A stretch of 64,000 bases of DNA from Consotaella aegiceratis (GCF_036541425.1 NZ_JAZHFT010000004.1:62001-126000), one strand, 5' to 3'. Positions 8,476 to 19,717 are shown, counted from the stretch's first letter. Translations and numbers: made by a program. Notes: generated from the sequence alone by a model not told the origin.

Positions 8476-8558
8476 CGTTTCATTCTGTCGCGGCGATCCC
8501 GCCCGTCAGGACCGGATGACACTGCAATCCGACGGTCTCACAACCGCCAGGCCGAGAT

Positions 8559-10070
<1,512 letters not shown>

Positions 10071-10497
10071 GAAAACTCCAGTGCGGATGGCGGGGCGGCG
10101 TCGGGGGTCAGCACGTCAGCGTCGTTGCGCGTTACCGCCGCCCGGCCGAAACAGCCTGCGCGGTCGCACCTATGATGAGGACGCAACACACGCATTGCAA
10201 GATCGCCTCAGGGCGGTGACATCCCGTTAACCGCGTTCTTTTGCCCTTCTTTAGCCAAGCTGTTTCACTCTAGGCTGCTGAGAGCCAGAGGAGTCGGCCG
10301 AACACAAAACGCGTCGGGTTCTTGTACAACACCGCGGATTAAATTACCGCAAGCTTCTTCGAGCGGATTTTCGGCTTTATGACGCCTTTTGAGAGATCAG
10401 AGCACTCTTTCGAGACCCGCCGACCGCTGATCGCGCTGTGCTGTGGCCGGATGGTCACGGGCGCTGACGTTTCGGTTAAACCGAGGACGGGGATCTC
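10071..10497. other. Divergent intergenic region between pepA and lptG
   Basis: This 427-bp stretch should hold the promoters for both pepA (minus) and lptG (plus). I find no gene in it. The best small frame (ATG at 10379, running past the lptG start) gives a peptide with no resemblance to LptF. In related genomes lptF normally occupies the space just upstream of lptG, so its absence here is notable. Confidence 0.7.
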
Positions 10498-11583
10498 TTG
10501 GCGAATCTGATCCTTAGCCGGTACTTCCTGCGGCGATATCTGACCAGCGTGTTGTCCACGCTGGTCGGCGTGTTTGTGCTCATCTACCTCATTGACATGA
10601 TCGAACTCAGCCGGCGAAGCGCCTACAACGAACTCGGTCTGGTGGCGCTGGCCACCATTTCCGGCCTTCGGATTCCGGCCTTTCTTCAGCAGGCGTTTCC
10701 CTTCGTGATCCTGTTCTCCTCGGTCTTCACGCTGCTGTCGCTGAACCGCCGTCTCGAACTGGTGATCGCGCGCGCCGCCGGTGTGTCGATCTGGCAGATC
10801 CTGGCGCCGTTCATCGCCGGCTCGCTGATCGTCGGGGTCGCCGCTACGACGCTCTATAGCCCGCTGGCGGCCTGGGGACTGTCGGCCTCCGAGCGGTTCG
10901 AGGCGCAGTTCACCGGTCACCATGCGAGCAGCAGCGCGGAAGACCGCATTCCCTGGTTCAGGCAGAACGCCGACGGTGTCGTATCCGTGATCGGCGCCTC
11001 CACTGTCGCCAAGGAAGGCCTGCAGCTTCGCAACGTCACTGCCTTCATTCTCAACGACAACGATATCGCGCGCGAAAGGATCGACGCCCCGGTCGCCGAT
11101 CTCGACCAGGGCGCCTGGGAGATGAAGAATGCGACGGTGACGCGGATCGGCTATGCGCCGGAGCGCCGCGACGTCGTGCGGCTGCCCACCAGCTTGCGCC
11201 CGGAATATGTCGAGCAGCAGCTTGCCAATCCCGAGACCATTCCCTTCTGGGCGCTTTATTCGAAGATCGACGCGGCCCGCAGCCTTGGCTACAACGCCGA
11301 CGCCTTTTCGATGCAGTACAACACGTTGATCGCCATGCCGGCTCTTTTTGCAGCGATGACGCTGGTGGCGGCCACGGTTTCCGTAAAATTTGCCAGGATG
11401 GGGCAGTCTGCCAGGACGGTTGTCGGTGGCGTCGCGGCCGGCTTCGTGCTTTATGTCGTCACGTTTCTGGCGAAGTCGCTGGGAAGCCACGCCGTCGTTC
11501 CTCCTGTGGTGGCGGCATGGTTTCCCGCAGTTGCGGCAGGGCTGTTTGGGGTAACAATCCTGCTGCACCAGGAGGATGGGTAA
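10498..11583 (+). CDS. lptG: LPS export permease LptG
   Basis: A 361-residue YjgP/YjgQ-family permease. It has membrane segments at both ends (YLTSVLSTLVGVFVLIYLIDMIEL and helices around residues 60-110; three C-terminal helices from about 275) flanking a periplasmic jellyroll-like domain (about residues 135-260). With LptF and the LptB ATPase, LptG extracts lipopolysaccharide from the inner membrane and passes it to LptC/A/D. The start is TTG at 10498; no better ATG exists before the first helix. Its stop and the lptD ATG overlap as TAATG, indicating coupled expression. The expected lptF partner is not adjacent. Confidence 0.9.
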   Translation: MANLILSRYFLRRYLTSVLSTLVGVFVLIYLIDMIELSRRSAYNELGLVALATISGLRIPAFLQQAFPFVILFSSVFTLLSLNRRLELVIARAAGVSIWQILAPFIAGSLIVGVAATTLYSPLAAWGLSASERFEAQFTGHHASSSAEDRIPWFRQNADGVVSVIGASTVAKEGLQLRNVTAFILNDNDIARERIDAPVADLDQGAWEMKNATVTRIGYAPERRDVVRLPTSLRPEYVEQQLANPETIPFWALYSKIDAARSLGYNADAFSMQYNTLIAMPALFAAMTLVAATVSVKFARMGQSARTVVGGVAAGFVLYVVTFLAKSLGSHAVVPPVVAAWFPAVAAGLFGVTILLHQEDG

Positions 11584-14003
11584 TGACATCGAGGGGGACT
11601 GACCGACTGGCGCCGCGCGGGAAACCGCGCTTTGCGGCCGGTGTCCTGTTGGCGGGTGTCGCCGCCGGCGCCATCGTCGCTGCCGCACCGCTTTATGCGC
11701 AGGAGACCGCCGACAGCCTGGCCGCGGCCGTCAACGTGCCCGCCGGCGCCCAGATGTTTCTGGAAGCCGACACCGTCACCTACGACACAAAGACGCGGGT
11801 GGTGACGGCCTCGGGCGGCGTGCGGATCGACTATGGCGGCTACAAGCTCGTTGGACGCCAGGTCGCTTACGACCAGAACACCGGCCGCCTCGTCGCTACG
11901 GGCGACATCGAGCTCGTGCAGCCCGACGGCAATCGCGTTTATGCCGATGTCGCCGATCTGACCGAGGATTTCGCCGAGGGTTTCGTCACCGCGCTCAGGA
12001 TCGAGACGCCCGACAACACGCGCTTCGCGGCAGCCAGCGCCACCCGCCAGGGCGGCCGGGTCACGACGTTCGAGCGCGGCCTCTACACTGCTTGCCAAGC
12101 CTGTGCCGAGCACCCGGAACGAGCCCCACTCTGGCAGGTCAAGGCCCGCCGGATTGTCTGGGACCAGCAGGAGAAGGAAGTTCGGTACTACGGCGCCAAG
12201 TTCGAGCTGTTCGGCGCTCCCATCGCCTATATGCCGTATTTCCAGTCGGCCGACCCGACGGTGAAGCGCAAGAGCGGCTTCCTGACGCCCTCGTTCAAAA
12301 GCTCGAGCGATCTGGGCTACGGCGTCAGCGTTCCGTATTTCCTGGTGACCTCCGACAGCACCGACGCGACGTTCACCGGGACCTACTATTCCAAGCAGGG
12401 CTTCCTCGGCGAGGTGGAGTGGCGCCAGGCACTGGAGAACGGCGGCTATACGCTCCAGATCGCCGGAATTTCGCAGCAGAGCCCTGGGGAATTCTATGCG
12501 GATACGGCGGATGACACCGATACCCGCGGGATGATCGGAACTACCGGCCGGTTCGAGCTCAGCGACCGCTGGACACTGGGCTGGGACATCCTTGCGCAGA
12601 CCGATCAGGACTTTGCCAACACCTACGACATCAATCGCTTTTCGAGCACCTACCACACGTCCGAGATCTATTTGACGGGGCTCGGGGATCGCAGCTTCTT
12701 CGACCTTCGGGCTCAAAAATTCGACGTTCAGACTTACAAGGAAAACGCTGACGCACAGCGACTGGACGAAGATACCCAGCCTACGGTGCTGCCGGTTCTC
12801 GATTACGAATACATTGCCGAAGATCCGGTGCTCGGCGGTGAAGCCGGCCTGCGCGCCAATCTCACGAGCTTGCATCGCGATGACAGCGATCCAACAAGTT
12901 CTCTGGTTTGCCTGGAACGTAGCGAAAACAACAAATGCACGCGTTACAGCACAGAGTATTTCAGGCGGAACGCGCTTGAAGGCGACTATACGCGCACGTC
13001 GCTAGAGGCCTATTGGTCTCGCACTGATGCGGTTCTCGGCGGACTCCTCATTACGCCAACGCTACAATTGCGTGGCGACCTCTACAGCGCCGACATGAGT
13101 CTTGACGACTATAATAGCACGTATACGTCGAGCACAGATGTAGACTCTTCCGGAGCGCGTTTCATGCCGACGGCGGCCATCGAGGCGCGCTACCCCTATC
13201 TGATCCAGACCGCATCGGCTTCGCATGTGATCGAGCCGATCGGTCAGTTGATCGTCCGACCCGACGAGACCGATATCGGCGTGCTGCCGAACGAGGACGC
13301 TGAAAGCCTCGTCTTCAATACCGGCAACCTGTTCGAGCTCGACAAGTTCTCCGGCTACGACCGGATCGAAGGCGGGACGCGCGCCAATGTCGGGCTGCGC
13401 TATGTCGGAACCTACGAGACCGGCTATACGGTCGACGCGATGGTCGGCCAGTCCTACCATCTGGCCGGCACGAACTCGTTCGCCGAGCAAGATCTGGCGC
13501 TCGTCGGTTATAGTTCAGGTCTAGAAACGGACATTTCCGATTATGTCACCTCAGCTTCACTGACGACCCCTTTCGGCTTTTCGCTGGGTGTGCAAGGGCG
13601 CCTCGACGAAGAGGACTTCGACGTCGAGCGAATGGATTGGAAAGCGGGATGGAATCGCCCCGGATATTCCGCATCCGTGACCTATTCCGACATCGCCGCG
13701 CAACCCCTCTACGGCTTTGCCAACGATCGGCGCCAGGTCACGACAAGCGGATCGGTGCGATTTGCGGATCATTGGACTGCGGCTGCATCCTTGTCCTACG
13801 ATCTCGAGTACGAAGAACTGATCTCGCAGAAATATGCCCTCAGCTACGCCGACGAGTGCTTCAGCCTGAGTGCGACCTATAAGGAAACGGCTGATCGGTA
13901 CACCAATGAGACCAATTCCAAAACGGTGCTGTTCCGGCTCGGCCTGCGCACAATCGCCGATTTCGACTATTCGTACGATCTCGATGACGACGATGACGAT
14001 TAA
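11583..14003 (+). CDS. lptD: LPS assembly outer-membrane protein LptD
   Basis: An 806-residue protein: N-terminal signal region (hydrophobic AAGVLLAGVAAGAIVAAAPLYAQ), a periplasmic OstA/LptA-like beta-jellyroll domain (about residues 45-160, LEADTVTYDTKTRVVTASG), then a C-terminal beta-barrel typical of LptD. The CQACAEHPERAPLW segment (about 170-185) carries Cys residues in the position of the N-terminal conserved Cys, and YYGAKFELFGAPIAYMPYF is the family hallmark at the jellyroll-barrel junction. LptD with LptE inserts LPS into the outer leaflet. The ATG at 11583 overlaps the lptG stop. The protein ends in an unusual acid run (DLDDDDDD). Confidence 0.95.
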   Translation: MTSRGTDRLAPRGKPRFAAGVLLAGVAAGAIVAAAPLYAQETADSLAAAVNVPAGAQMFLEADTVTYDTKTRVVTASGGVRIDYGGYKLVGRQVAYDQNTGRLVATGDIELVQPDGNRVYADVADLTEDFAEGFVTALRIETPDNTRFAAASATRQGGRVTTFERGLYTACQACAEHPERAPLWQVKARRIVWDQQEKEVRYYGAKFELFGAPIAYMPYFQSADPTVKRKSGFLTPSFKSSSDLGYGVSVPYFLVTSDSTDATFTGTYYSKQGFLGEVEWRQALENGGYTLQIAGISQQSPGEFYADTADDTDTRGMIGTTGRFELSDRWTLGWDILAQTDQDFANTYDINRFSSTYHTSEIYLTGLGDRSFFDLRAQKFDVQTYKENADAQRLDEDTQPTVLPVLDYEYIAEDPVLGGEAGLRANLTSLHRDDSDPTSSLVCLERSENNKCTRYSTEYFRRNALEGDYTRTSLEAYWSRTDAVLGGLLITPTLQLRGDLYSADMSLDDYNSTYTSSTDVDSSGARFMPTAAIEARYPYLIQTASASHVIEPIGQLIVRPDETDIGVLPNEDAESLVFNTGNLFELDKFSGYDRIEGGTRANVGLRYVGTYETGYTVDAMVGQSYHLAGTNSFAEQDLALVGYSSGLETDISDYVTSASLTTPFGFSLGVQGRLDEEDFDVERMDWKAGWNRPGYSASVTYSDIAAQPLYGFANDRRQVTTSGSVRFADHWTAAASLSYDLEYEELISQKYALSYADECFSLSATYKETADRYTNETNSKTVLFRLGLRTIADFDYSYDLDDDDDD

Positions 14004-14105
14004 AGCGAAGAGGCTTCACGGTTTCGCCAAAGCTGCGGTATAGACGCTCTCGAATCTTGGGCTCGAAGGGCCCTGGAGCTACGGGAGATTGGAGCTGGCC
14101 CCGCG

Positions 14106-15044
14106 ATGAACGTCCGCACCTTCGTAATCCGCGCCGCTTTGGCAGGCCTATTGGCAGCGCCTCTGGTTCCGGCGTCGGCCTTGATCGACGGAACCAGCTG
14201 GGCTGCGTCCGAGGTCAAGGTCGTCGTCAACAGCACCCCGATCACCAGCTATGCCATTCGGCAGCGCACGGCCTTTCTGCGCTTGCGGCATGTGAGCGGC
14301 AATCTCGAAGCCGCTGCTGAAAAGGAATTGATCGACGAGGCCTTGAAGAAGCAGGAGATGCGTCGTCGCGGCATCACGGTGCCCGACGCGACCGTCGACC
14401 AGGCCTTTGCGAAGTTCGCGTCCGACAACAAGCTGACGCAAAGCCAGCTCGGTCAGGTCCTGTCTCAGGCCGGCTTCTCCGCCGATGCCTTCAAGGACTA
14501 TATCCGCGTTCAGATCGGCTGGGGCGAAGCCGTTCGGCTGCACGTCCGTTCGGAGGAACAGGTCAGCGAGCGCGACGCCGTCCAGCGTATGCTGGCCCAA
14601 GGCGGACAGAAGCCCTCGACCACCGAATACACGCTACAGCAGGTGATCTTCGTGGTGCCGGAGAGCGAGCGCGGCACGATCCCGCGTCGCATGCAGGAGG
14701 CCAACGCGCTTCGCAACCGCTTCACCAACTGCCAGTCCACCTACGACTTTGCCAAGGGCTTGCGCGACGTCACCGTGCGCGAGTTGGGACGCATCGCTCA
14801 ACCGGAGCTGCCGTCGCTCTGGAAGGATGCGATCATCGATACGCCGGTAGGCAAGGCGACGCCGCCCAAACAGACCGACCGTGGCGTCGAGTTCATCGCC
14901 GTCTGCGACACCCGCACGGTTTCCGACGATCACATCGCCGCCATGGTCTACGAGCAGCAGGACCTTGAGGCGCTCGGCAAACAGGAGCCTGCCGAACAGT
15001 TCCTGAAAGAATTGAGAGACAAGGCGCAGATCGTCAAGAAATGA
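14106..15044 (+). CDS. surA: SurA-like periplasmic chaperone / peptidyl-prolyl isomerase
   Basis: A 312-residue exported protein. After a signal peptide (MNVRTFVIRAALAGLLAAPLVPASA), the SurA N-terminal chaperone domain appears as VKVVVNSTPITSYAIRQRTAFLRL (about 38-61) and EKELIDEALKKQEMRRRGI. A single degenerate parvulin-like region follows (about 175-290, TLQQVIFVVPESERG). It is shorter than E. coli SurA (over 400 residues, two parvulin domains), as is usual in Rhizobiales. It escorts outer-membrane proteins such as LptD, in line with its position right after lptD. The ATGA at 15041 overlaps pdxA. Confidence 0.88.
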   Translation: MNVRTFVIRAALAGLLAAPLVPASALIDGTSWAASEVKVVVNSTPITSYAIRQRTAFLRLRHVSGNLEAAAEKELIDEALKKQEMRRRGITVPDATVDQAFAKFASDNKLTQSQLGQVLSQAGFSADAFKDYIRVQIGWGEAVRLHVRSEEQVSERDAVQRMLAQGGQKPSTTEYTLQQVIFVVPESERGTIPRRMQEANALRNRFTNCQSTYDFAKGLRDVTVRELGRIAQPELPSLWKDAIIDTPVGKATPPKQTDRGVEFIAVCDTRTVSDDHIAAMVYEQQDLEALGKQEPAEQFLKELRDKAQIVKK

Positions 15045-16099
15045 CCGTCAGCCGCATGCCGCCGGCGCCGTTGGCGGTCTCGGTGGGCGAGCCGTCTGGC
15101 ATCGGCCCCGACGTGGCGCTCGCTGCATTCCGAGATCGTCAGGAGCTCGACCTGCCGTGCTTCTTCATGCTGGCCGATCCGGAGATGCTGCTCCGGCGGG
15201 CGCAGCGGCTGGGCATCGACAGCCCGCTACAGGTAATTGAGACGCCACGACAGGCTACCGCCACCTTCGCGCATCGGCTGCCGGTCCTGTCCTTGGACAA
15301 TCCACACCGGGACGCACCCGGCCGGATCGACCCGGCAAATGCCGCCGGAACCATCGAGGCGATCGACCGTGCGACCAGCCTCGCCTTGTCCGGCGAGGCT
15401 GCGGCGGTCGTCACCTGCCCGATCGACAAGAAGGCGCTCTATGACGCCGGCTTCCGCCATCCGGGCCATACCGAATATCTGGCCGATTTGTGCCGCCGGC
15501 ACACAGGCACCGATGCAATGCCGGTCATGTTGCTCACCGGACCCGAACTCGCCTGCGTGCCGCTGACCATCCACATTCCGTTGGCCGACGTTGCGCGCTC
15601 GATCAGCCGTGAGCTCATCGAGGAAACAGCAGGCATCATCGACCGGGATCTGCGTCACCGCCTCGGCATCGCTCAGCCGCGCATCGCCGTCTCGGGGCTC
15701 AACCCGCATGCCGGCGAGAAGGGTGCGATGGGAGCCGAGGACGAGACCGTCATCCGTCCCGCCGTCGAAGCCCTGCAGGCGGCCGGGATCGATGCGTTCG
15801 GCCCGCTTCCAGCCGATACGATGTTTCACCCGGCGGCCCGTCGTCGCTACGACGTGGCGCTGTGCATGTATCACGATCAGGCGCTCATTCCGGCCAAGAC
15901 ACTGGCCTTCGACGAAACGGTGAACTGCACGCTCGGCCTGCCGATCATCCGCACCTCGCCCGACCACGGCACGGCCGCCGATATCGCGGGGACCGGCACC
16001 GCGCGCCCCGACAGCTTCGTCGCTGCCTTGCGGCTGGCCGCGCGGATGGCAAGCCACGCCGCCGCTGAAGACGGCTCGTCATCGGCCGACCGCTCGTGA
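15041..16099 (+). CDS. pdxA: 4-hydroxythreonine-4-phosphate dehydrogenase
   Basis: A 352-residue PdxA: the N-terminus VSVGEPSGIGPDVALAAF carries the GDPxGIGPE-like signature with E instead of D at one position, PIDKKALYDAGFRHPGHTEYLADLC is the central conserved block with catalytic Lys/His, and ALCMYHDQALIPAKTL plus LGLPIIRTSPDHGTAADIAG are the C-terminal metal and substrate motifs. It oxidises 4-phosphohydroxy-L-threonine in vitamin B6 synthesis. It overlaps surA by 4 nt upstream and rsmA by 4 nt downstream (GTGA), so the three are translationally coupled, the standard order in many Proteobacteria. Confidence 0.96.
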   Translation: MTVSRMPPAPLAVSVGEPSGIGPDVALAAFRDRQELDLPCFFMLADPEMLLRRAQRLGIDSPLQVIETPRQATATFAHRLPVLSLDNPHRDAPGRIDPANAAGTIEAIDRATSLALSGEAAAVVTCPIDKKALYDAGFRHPGHTEYLADLCRRHTGTDAMPVMLLTGPELACVPLTIHIPLADVARSISRELIEETAGIIDRDLRHRLGIAQPRIAVSGLNPHAGEKGAMGAEDETVIRPAVEALQAAGIDAFGPLPADTMFHPAARRRYDVALCMYHDQALIPAKTLAFDETVNCTLGLPIIRTSPDHGTAADIAGTGTARPDSFVAALRLAARMASHAAAEDGSSSADRS

Positions 16100-16926
16100 G
16101 CGCCATCGACGATCTGCCGCCCTTGCGCGCCGTCATGGCCGAGCATGGGCTGGAACCGAAAAAGGCGCTCGGACAGAATTTTCTGCTCGACCTGAACCTG
16201 ACGTTCAAGATCGCGCGTCAGGCCCAGCCTTTTGATGGAGCCACTGTCGTCGAAGTGGGGCCCGGCCCCGGCGGTCTGACCCGCGCCTTGCTGGCAGCGG
16301 GTGCCGAACGCGTCGTAGCCATCGAGAAGGATCAGCGGTGCCGTCCGGCGCTCGACGCAATCGCCGCGCGCTACGACGGCCGCCTCACCCTCGTCGATGC
16401 CGACGCGCTGACGGTCGATCTCGACAGCGTGGCCGAAGGACGCCCGATCAAGGTGGTCGCCAATCTGCCCTACAATGTCGGCACCCGATTGCTCTTGAAC
16501 TGGATCGCCGAGCCGGATTGGCCGCCGGCTTGGAGCGATCTCACCTTGATGTTTCAGCGCGAGGTGGCCGAGCGCATCGTCGCGGCGCCAGGCTCGTCCC
16601 ACTATGGCCGGCTCGGCGTTCTGGCCGGCTGGCGAACGCAGGCGCGCATTCTCTTCGACGTCCCGCCCCAGGCCTTCACACCGCCGCCCAAGGTGGTCTC
16701 GTCGGTGGTGCGGATCGAACCCCGGCTGTCGCCCCATCCCGCTCCGCTGGCCGGACTGGAGGCGGTAACGGCCGCCGCGTTCGGCCAACGTCGAAAGATG
16801 CTGCGCCAGAGCCTGAAAGCCCTCGGCGGCGAGGCCCTGCTCGACAGGGCCGGCATCGATCCCACACGGCGCGCCGAAACACTGAGTGTCGATGAATTCT
16901 GCCGATTGGCCAATCTGGTTCAGTAG
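16096..16926 (+). CDS. rsmA: 16S rRNA dimethyladenosine transferase (RsmA/KsgA)
   Basis: A 276-residue Rossmann methyltransferase. The start is GTG at 16096, inside the pdxA stop. Motifs: GLEPKKALGQNFLLD at the N-terminus, SAM-binding VVEVGPGPGGLTRAL (about 50-64) and the catalytic NLPYNVGT (about 122-129, the NLPY motif). It dimethylates two adjacent adenosines near the 3' end of 16S rRNA, a late checkpoint in 30S assembly; loss gives kasugamycin resistance. It ends 13 bp before the facing gmk gene, and this gap shows no strong hairpin. Confidence 0.97.
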   Translation: MSAIDDLPPLRAVMAEHGLEPKKALGQNFLLDLNLTFKIARQAQPFDGATVVEVGPGPGGLTRALLAAGAERVVAIEKDQRCRPALDAIAARYDGRLTLVDADALTVDLDSVAEGRPIKVVANLPYNVGTRLLLNWIAEPDWPPAWSDLTLMFQREVAERIVAAPGSSHYGRLGVLAGWRTQARILFDVPPQAFTPPPKVVSSVVRIEPRLSPHPAPLAGLEAVTAAAFGQRRKMLRQSLKALGGEALLDRAGIDPTRRAETLSVDEFCRLANLVQ

Positions 16927-16939
16927 CGCCTTGGCCGGA

Positions 16940-17605
16940 TCAGCCGTTGTCTTCGGCGAGCAGCTTGGCGGTGAAGTCGAACAGCCCGGGCCGCCGGTCG
17001 CGACGCAGGCGCTCCGCCTCGATGATCGCCCGAACTGATTGGAAGGCGCGGTTCAAGTCGTCGTTGACCACCACATAGTCGTAATCGCGCCAGCGCTCGA
17101 TCTCGACCTTGGCGTTGTTCAGACGGGTGGCGATGGTATCGCCCGAGTCCTCGGCACGGCGCAGGAGACGGGTCTTCAGCTCGGCCATGTTCGGCGGCAG
17201 GATGAAGATCGAGACGACATCGGCCGTGGCCTGCTCCTGCAGCTGCTGCGCGCCTTGCCAGTCGATGTCGAAGAGCATGTCCCGGCCTTCGCGCATGGCG
17301 GTCTCTGCCGGCTCGCGCGGGGTTCCGTAGAGATTGCCGTGCACTTCGGCCCATTCCAGCAGGGCGTCGTCCTTCCTCAGGCGGTCGAACTCGCTTGGCG
17401 AAATGAAGTGATAGTGCACACCGTCGATCTCGCTGCCCCGCCGCTTGCGCGTGGTCACGCTGACCGACAGCGAAAACTGCGCATCGGCCTCGAGCAGATT
17501 GCGCGCGATCGTCGACTTTCCCGCCCCCGATGGGGACGAGAGCACGAGCAAGATGCCACGGCGGGCGATGACGGCGGCAGGCGCCACCTCGGTGTCTGAC
17601 CTCAT
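16940..17605 (-). CDS. gmk: Guanylate kinase
   Basis: A 221-residue P-loop kinase: Walker A LSSPSGAGKSTI (about 23-34), the GMP-binding block SVSVTTRKRRGSEIDGVHYHFIS, and the lid region RLLRRAEDSGDTIATRLNNA. It phosphorylates GMP to GDP. Its ATG overlaps the yicC stop by 4 nt (ATGA at 17605-17602). It is the last gene of the fabD...gmk minus-strand run and faces rsmA. Confidence 0.97.
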   Translation of the reverse strand: MRSDTEVAPAAVIARRGILLVLSSPSGAGKSTIARNLLEADAQFSLSVSVTTRKRRGSEIDGVHYHFISPSEFDRLRKDDALLEWAEVHGNLYGTPREPAETAMREGRDMLFDIDWQGAQQLQEQATADVVSIFILPPNMAELKTRLLRRAEDSGDTIATRLNNAKVEIERWRDYDYVVVNDDLNRAFQSVRAIIEAERLRRDRRPGLFDFTAKLLAEDNG

Positions 17606-18489
17606 TCTATATTCTGTACCTGTTCGCGGAACTGATCGACGATGACCTTCAGGTCCAGTCCGATGGCGGTCAGCGACGCGGCATTGGACTTGGAGCAGAT
17701 CGTATTCGATTCGCGATGAAATTCCTGTGCCAAAAAGTCGAGACGACGGCCGATCGGACCACCCTTCGCCAACAGATCGCGCGCCGCCGCGACGTGCGCC
17801 GCCAAGCGGTCGATCTCTTCGCGAATATCCGCCTTGGCGGCAAGCAGGGCGGCCTCCTGATGCAGGCGGCCCACATCCAGGCGGTCGTCGGCGTCGAGCA
17901 AGAGAGCGACCTGGACGGCAATCCGCTGGCGGATGGCCTCGGGCGTGCGGGCTTCGTCGGCTTCGGCTTGCGCCACCAGGGCGCCAATTTCCGAAAGCCG
18001 CGCCTCAAGCACGGCCTTCAGCGCCTTGCCCTCGGCCTGCCGGGCGCCGACGAGCCGGTCCAGCGCCGTCTCGAATCCGGCAACGGCAACGCGTTGGCGC
18101 TCCTCCTGCACCTCCGGCGCGACCTGCCCCTCGACCACGTCGACCACGCCCTTGATGGAGAGAAGGCCGTCGGCCGTCGGCGCCGCCGCATGCCCGTCGG
18201 AGACAAGCGTACGCGACAGGGCCAGAATCTGGCCGAGCATCGGCTGATTGATCGAGAAGGCCGGCGCCTCACCGTCGCGGCGCAGCTGGAGCGACACCTG
18301 GACGTTGCCGCGCGCCAGGCGCGAGGCAGCGATCCGTCGCACGTCGAGTTCGATCGCTTCGAAACCTTGCGGCAGCCGAAGCTTGAGGTCGAGCCCCTTG
18401 CCGTTGACGGACCGGATCTCCCAGGCGAAATCGAGGCCTGCCGCCTGATCCTCGAACCGGGAGAATCCGGTCATGCTCGCGACGGACAT
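17602..18489 (-). CDS. YicC family protein
   Basis: A 295-residue YicC-family protein starting MSVASMTGFSRFEDQ, with the conserved C-terminus GGPIGRRLDFLAQEFHRESNTICSKS (about 250-276). Members have been linked to RNA decay and stationary-phase survival, and YicC of E. coli has endoribonuclease activity; that role here is inference. The ATG at 18489 has a good Shine-Dalgarno GGAGGT about 6 nt upstream and is preferred over the in-frame ATG at 18510. It sits between mltG and gmk, the usual yicC-gmk neighbourhood. Confidence 0.92.
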   Translation of the reverse strand: MSVASMTGFSRFEDQAAGLDFAWEIRSVNGKGLDLKLRLPQGFEAIELDVRRIAASRLARGNVQVSLQLRRDGEAPAFSINQPMLGQILALSRTLVSDGHAAAPTADGLLSIKGVVDVVEGQVAPEVQEERQRVAVAGFETALDRLVGARQAEGKALKAVLEARLSEIGALVAQAEADEARTPEAIRQRIAVQVALLLDADDRLDVGRLHQEAALLAAKADIREEIDRLAAHVAAARDLLAKGGPIGRRLDFLAQEFHRESNTICSKSNAASLTAIGLDLKVIVDQFREQVQNIE

Positions 18490-18519
18490 CGCCGTACCTC
18501 CGATCGTCATTGGATGGCC

Positions 18520-19629
18520 TTACTGGCCCGCTGCGTCTTCGCCGGCCGCCCGCTGGCGCTCGACTTCGCGGTAGCGCCGGACGTTGGCGTTGTGCTCGTC
18601 CAGCGTGGCCGAAAAGACGTGCCCTCCGGTGCCGTCCGCAACGAAATAGAGAGCGTCGGTGTCGGCCGGGTGCGCAACCGCCTCCAGCGCCGCGCGGCCC
18701 GGATTGGCGATCGGCCCCGGCGGCAGACCACCATGGACATAGGTGTTGTAGGGATTGTCGTCCTTCAGATGTGACTGGCGGATAGGTTCGCCCGCCGGCT
18801 TTCCGGCGCCGCCCCACACACCATAGATCACCGTCGGATCGGATTGCAGACGCATCCCCTTGCGTAGACGGTTGACGAAGACGGCAGCAACCTGAGGCCG
18901 CTCGCCGGCGATGCCGGTCTCGCGCTCGACGATGGAGGCGAGGGTCACGAACTGATTGACGTCTTCGACCGGCAGATCGGGATCGCGATCCTGCCAGATC
19001 GATTCGACCAGAGCCCGCTGGTCGGCCGCCATCTTGTCGATCAGCTCCTTGCGGGCCATGCCGCGGGTGAAGGTATAGGTTTCCGGCCGCAACGATCCTT
19101 CCGCCACTTCCGGAGGCATGTCGCCGGACAAGGCCTCCTCGGCGGCGACGCGCTGATAGATCTGATCGACGGTCCAGCCCTCGGGCACCGTCAGCGTATG
19201 CAGGATCGACTGGCCGCTCTTCAGCTTCTCCATAACGTCGCGCATCGAGGCGCCCGGCGCGAAGGCGTATTCGCCGGCCTTGAGCTGGCCACTCGCGCGC
19301 GAAAGGCGGACGCCGTACTGGAAGATCGAGTCGTCATAGATGATGCCGGCGTCTTCCAGACCCGTCGCGATGGTGGACAGGCCGGCATTGCGCGGCACCA
19401 GATAGGTCGCTTCCTGCTTGAGCGGGCCGGGTCCCTGGAAGGTCCAATAGAAGCCGGCCGCAGCCAGAGCCGCGAACAGCGCCACCGTCAGGCAGAAACT
19501 GAGGAAGATGACCAGGCCGTTGTTGCGCCAGTAGCGGGACCGACGCCGTCGCCGGGGCTTGGCTTCGATCGCCGGGTCCTGGCTGGGGGGCTCGTGCGGT
19601 CCCTCGGTGCCGTTCGTGTGGTCCGTCAC
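18520..19629 (-). CDS. mltG: Endolytic murein transglycosylase
   Basis: A 369-residue YceG-family protein: a cytoplasmic basic segment (RRRRRSRYWR), one membrane helix (GLVIFLSFCLTVALFAALAAAGFYW, about 37-61), a LysM-like periplasmic part, then the catalytic domain with ASIVERETG (catalytic Glu), QSDPTVIYG and YNTYVHGGLPPGPIANPG. MltG cuts nascent glycan strands and ends their elongation. Start: GTG at 19629, preceded by GGGAG at 6 nt; an upstream in-frame start lacks this. It lies downstream of fabF (gap 88 bp), the standard Rhizobiales order. Confidence 0.93.
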   Translation of the reverse strand: MTDHTNGTEGPHEPPSQDPAIEAKPRRRRRSRYWRNNGLVIFLSFCLTVALFAALAAAGFYWTFQGPGPLKQEATYLVPRNAGLSTIATGLEDAGIIYDDSIFQYGVRLSRASGQLKAGEYAFAPGASMRDVMEKLKSGQSILHTLTVPEGWTVDQIYQRVAAEEALSGDMPPEVAEGSLRPETYTFTRGMARKELIDKMAADQRALVESIWQDRDPDLPVEDVNQFVTLASIVERETGIAGERPQVAAVFVNRLRKGMRLQSDPTVIYGVWGGAGKPAGEPIRQSHLKDDNPYNTYVHGGLPPGPIANPGRAALEAVAHPADTDALYFVADGTGGHVFSATLDEHNANVRRYREVERQRAAGEDAAGQ

Positions 19630-19717
19630 GACAGTCTCCCATAGAAGGTGCTTCGTTCGCCGAAGCACCATTCCATTATGGCAAAAGGCAGGATGTCAGA
19701 GCGCCGCTAGGCCGCCC

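Noticed and set aside
10379..10510. Small frame before lptG considered as an lptF remnant
   Set aside because: The peptide (MTPFERSEHSFETRRPLIAL...) has no hydrophobic helices or similarity to LptF and runs past the lptG start.
14600..15044. SurA suspected truncated (single parvulin-like domain)
   Set aside because: Short SurA proteins of about 310 residues are usual in Rhizobiales, and the gene overlaps pdxA normally.
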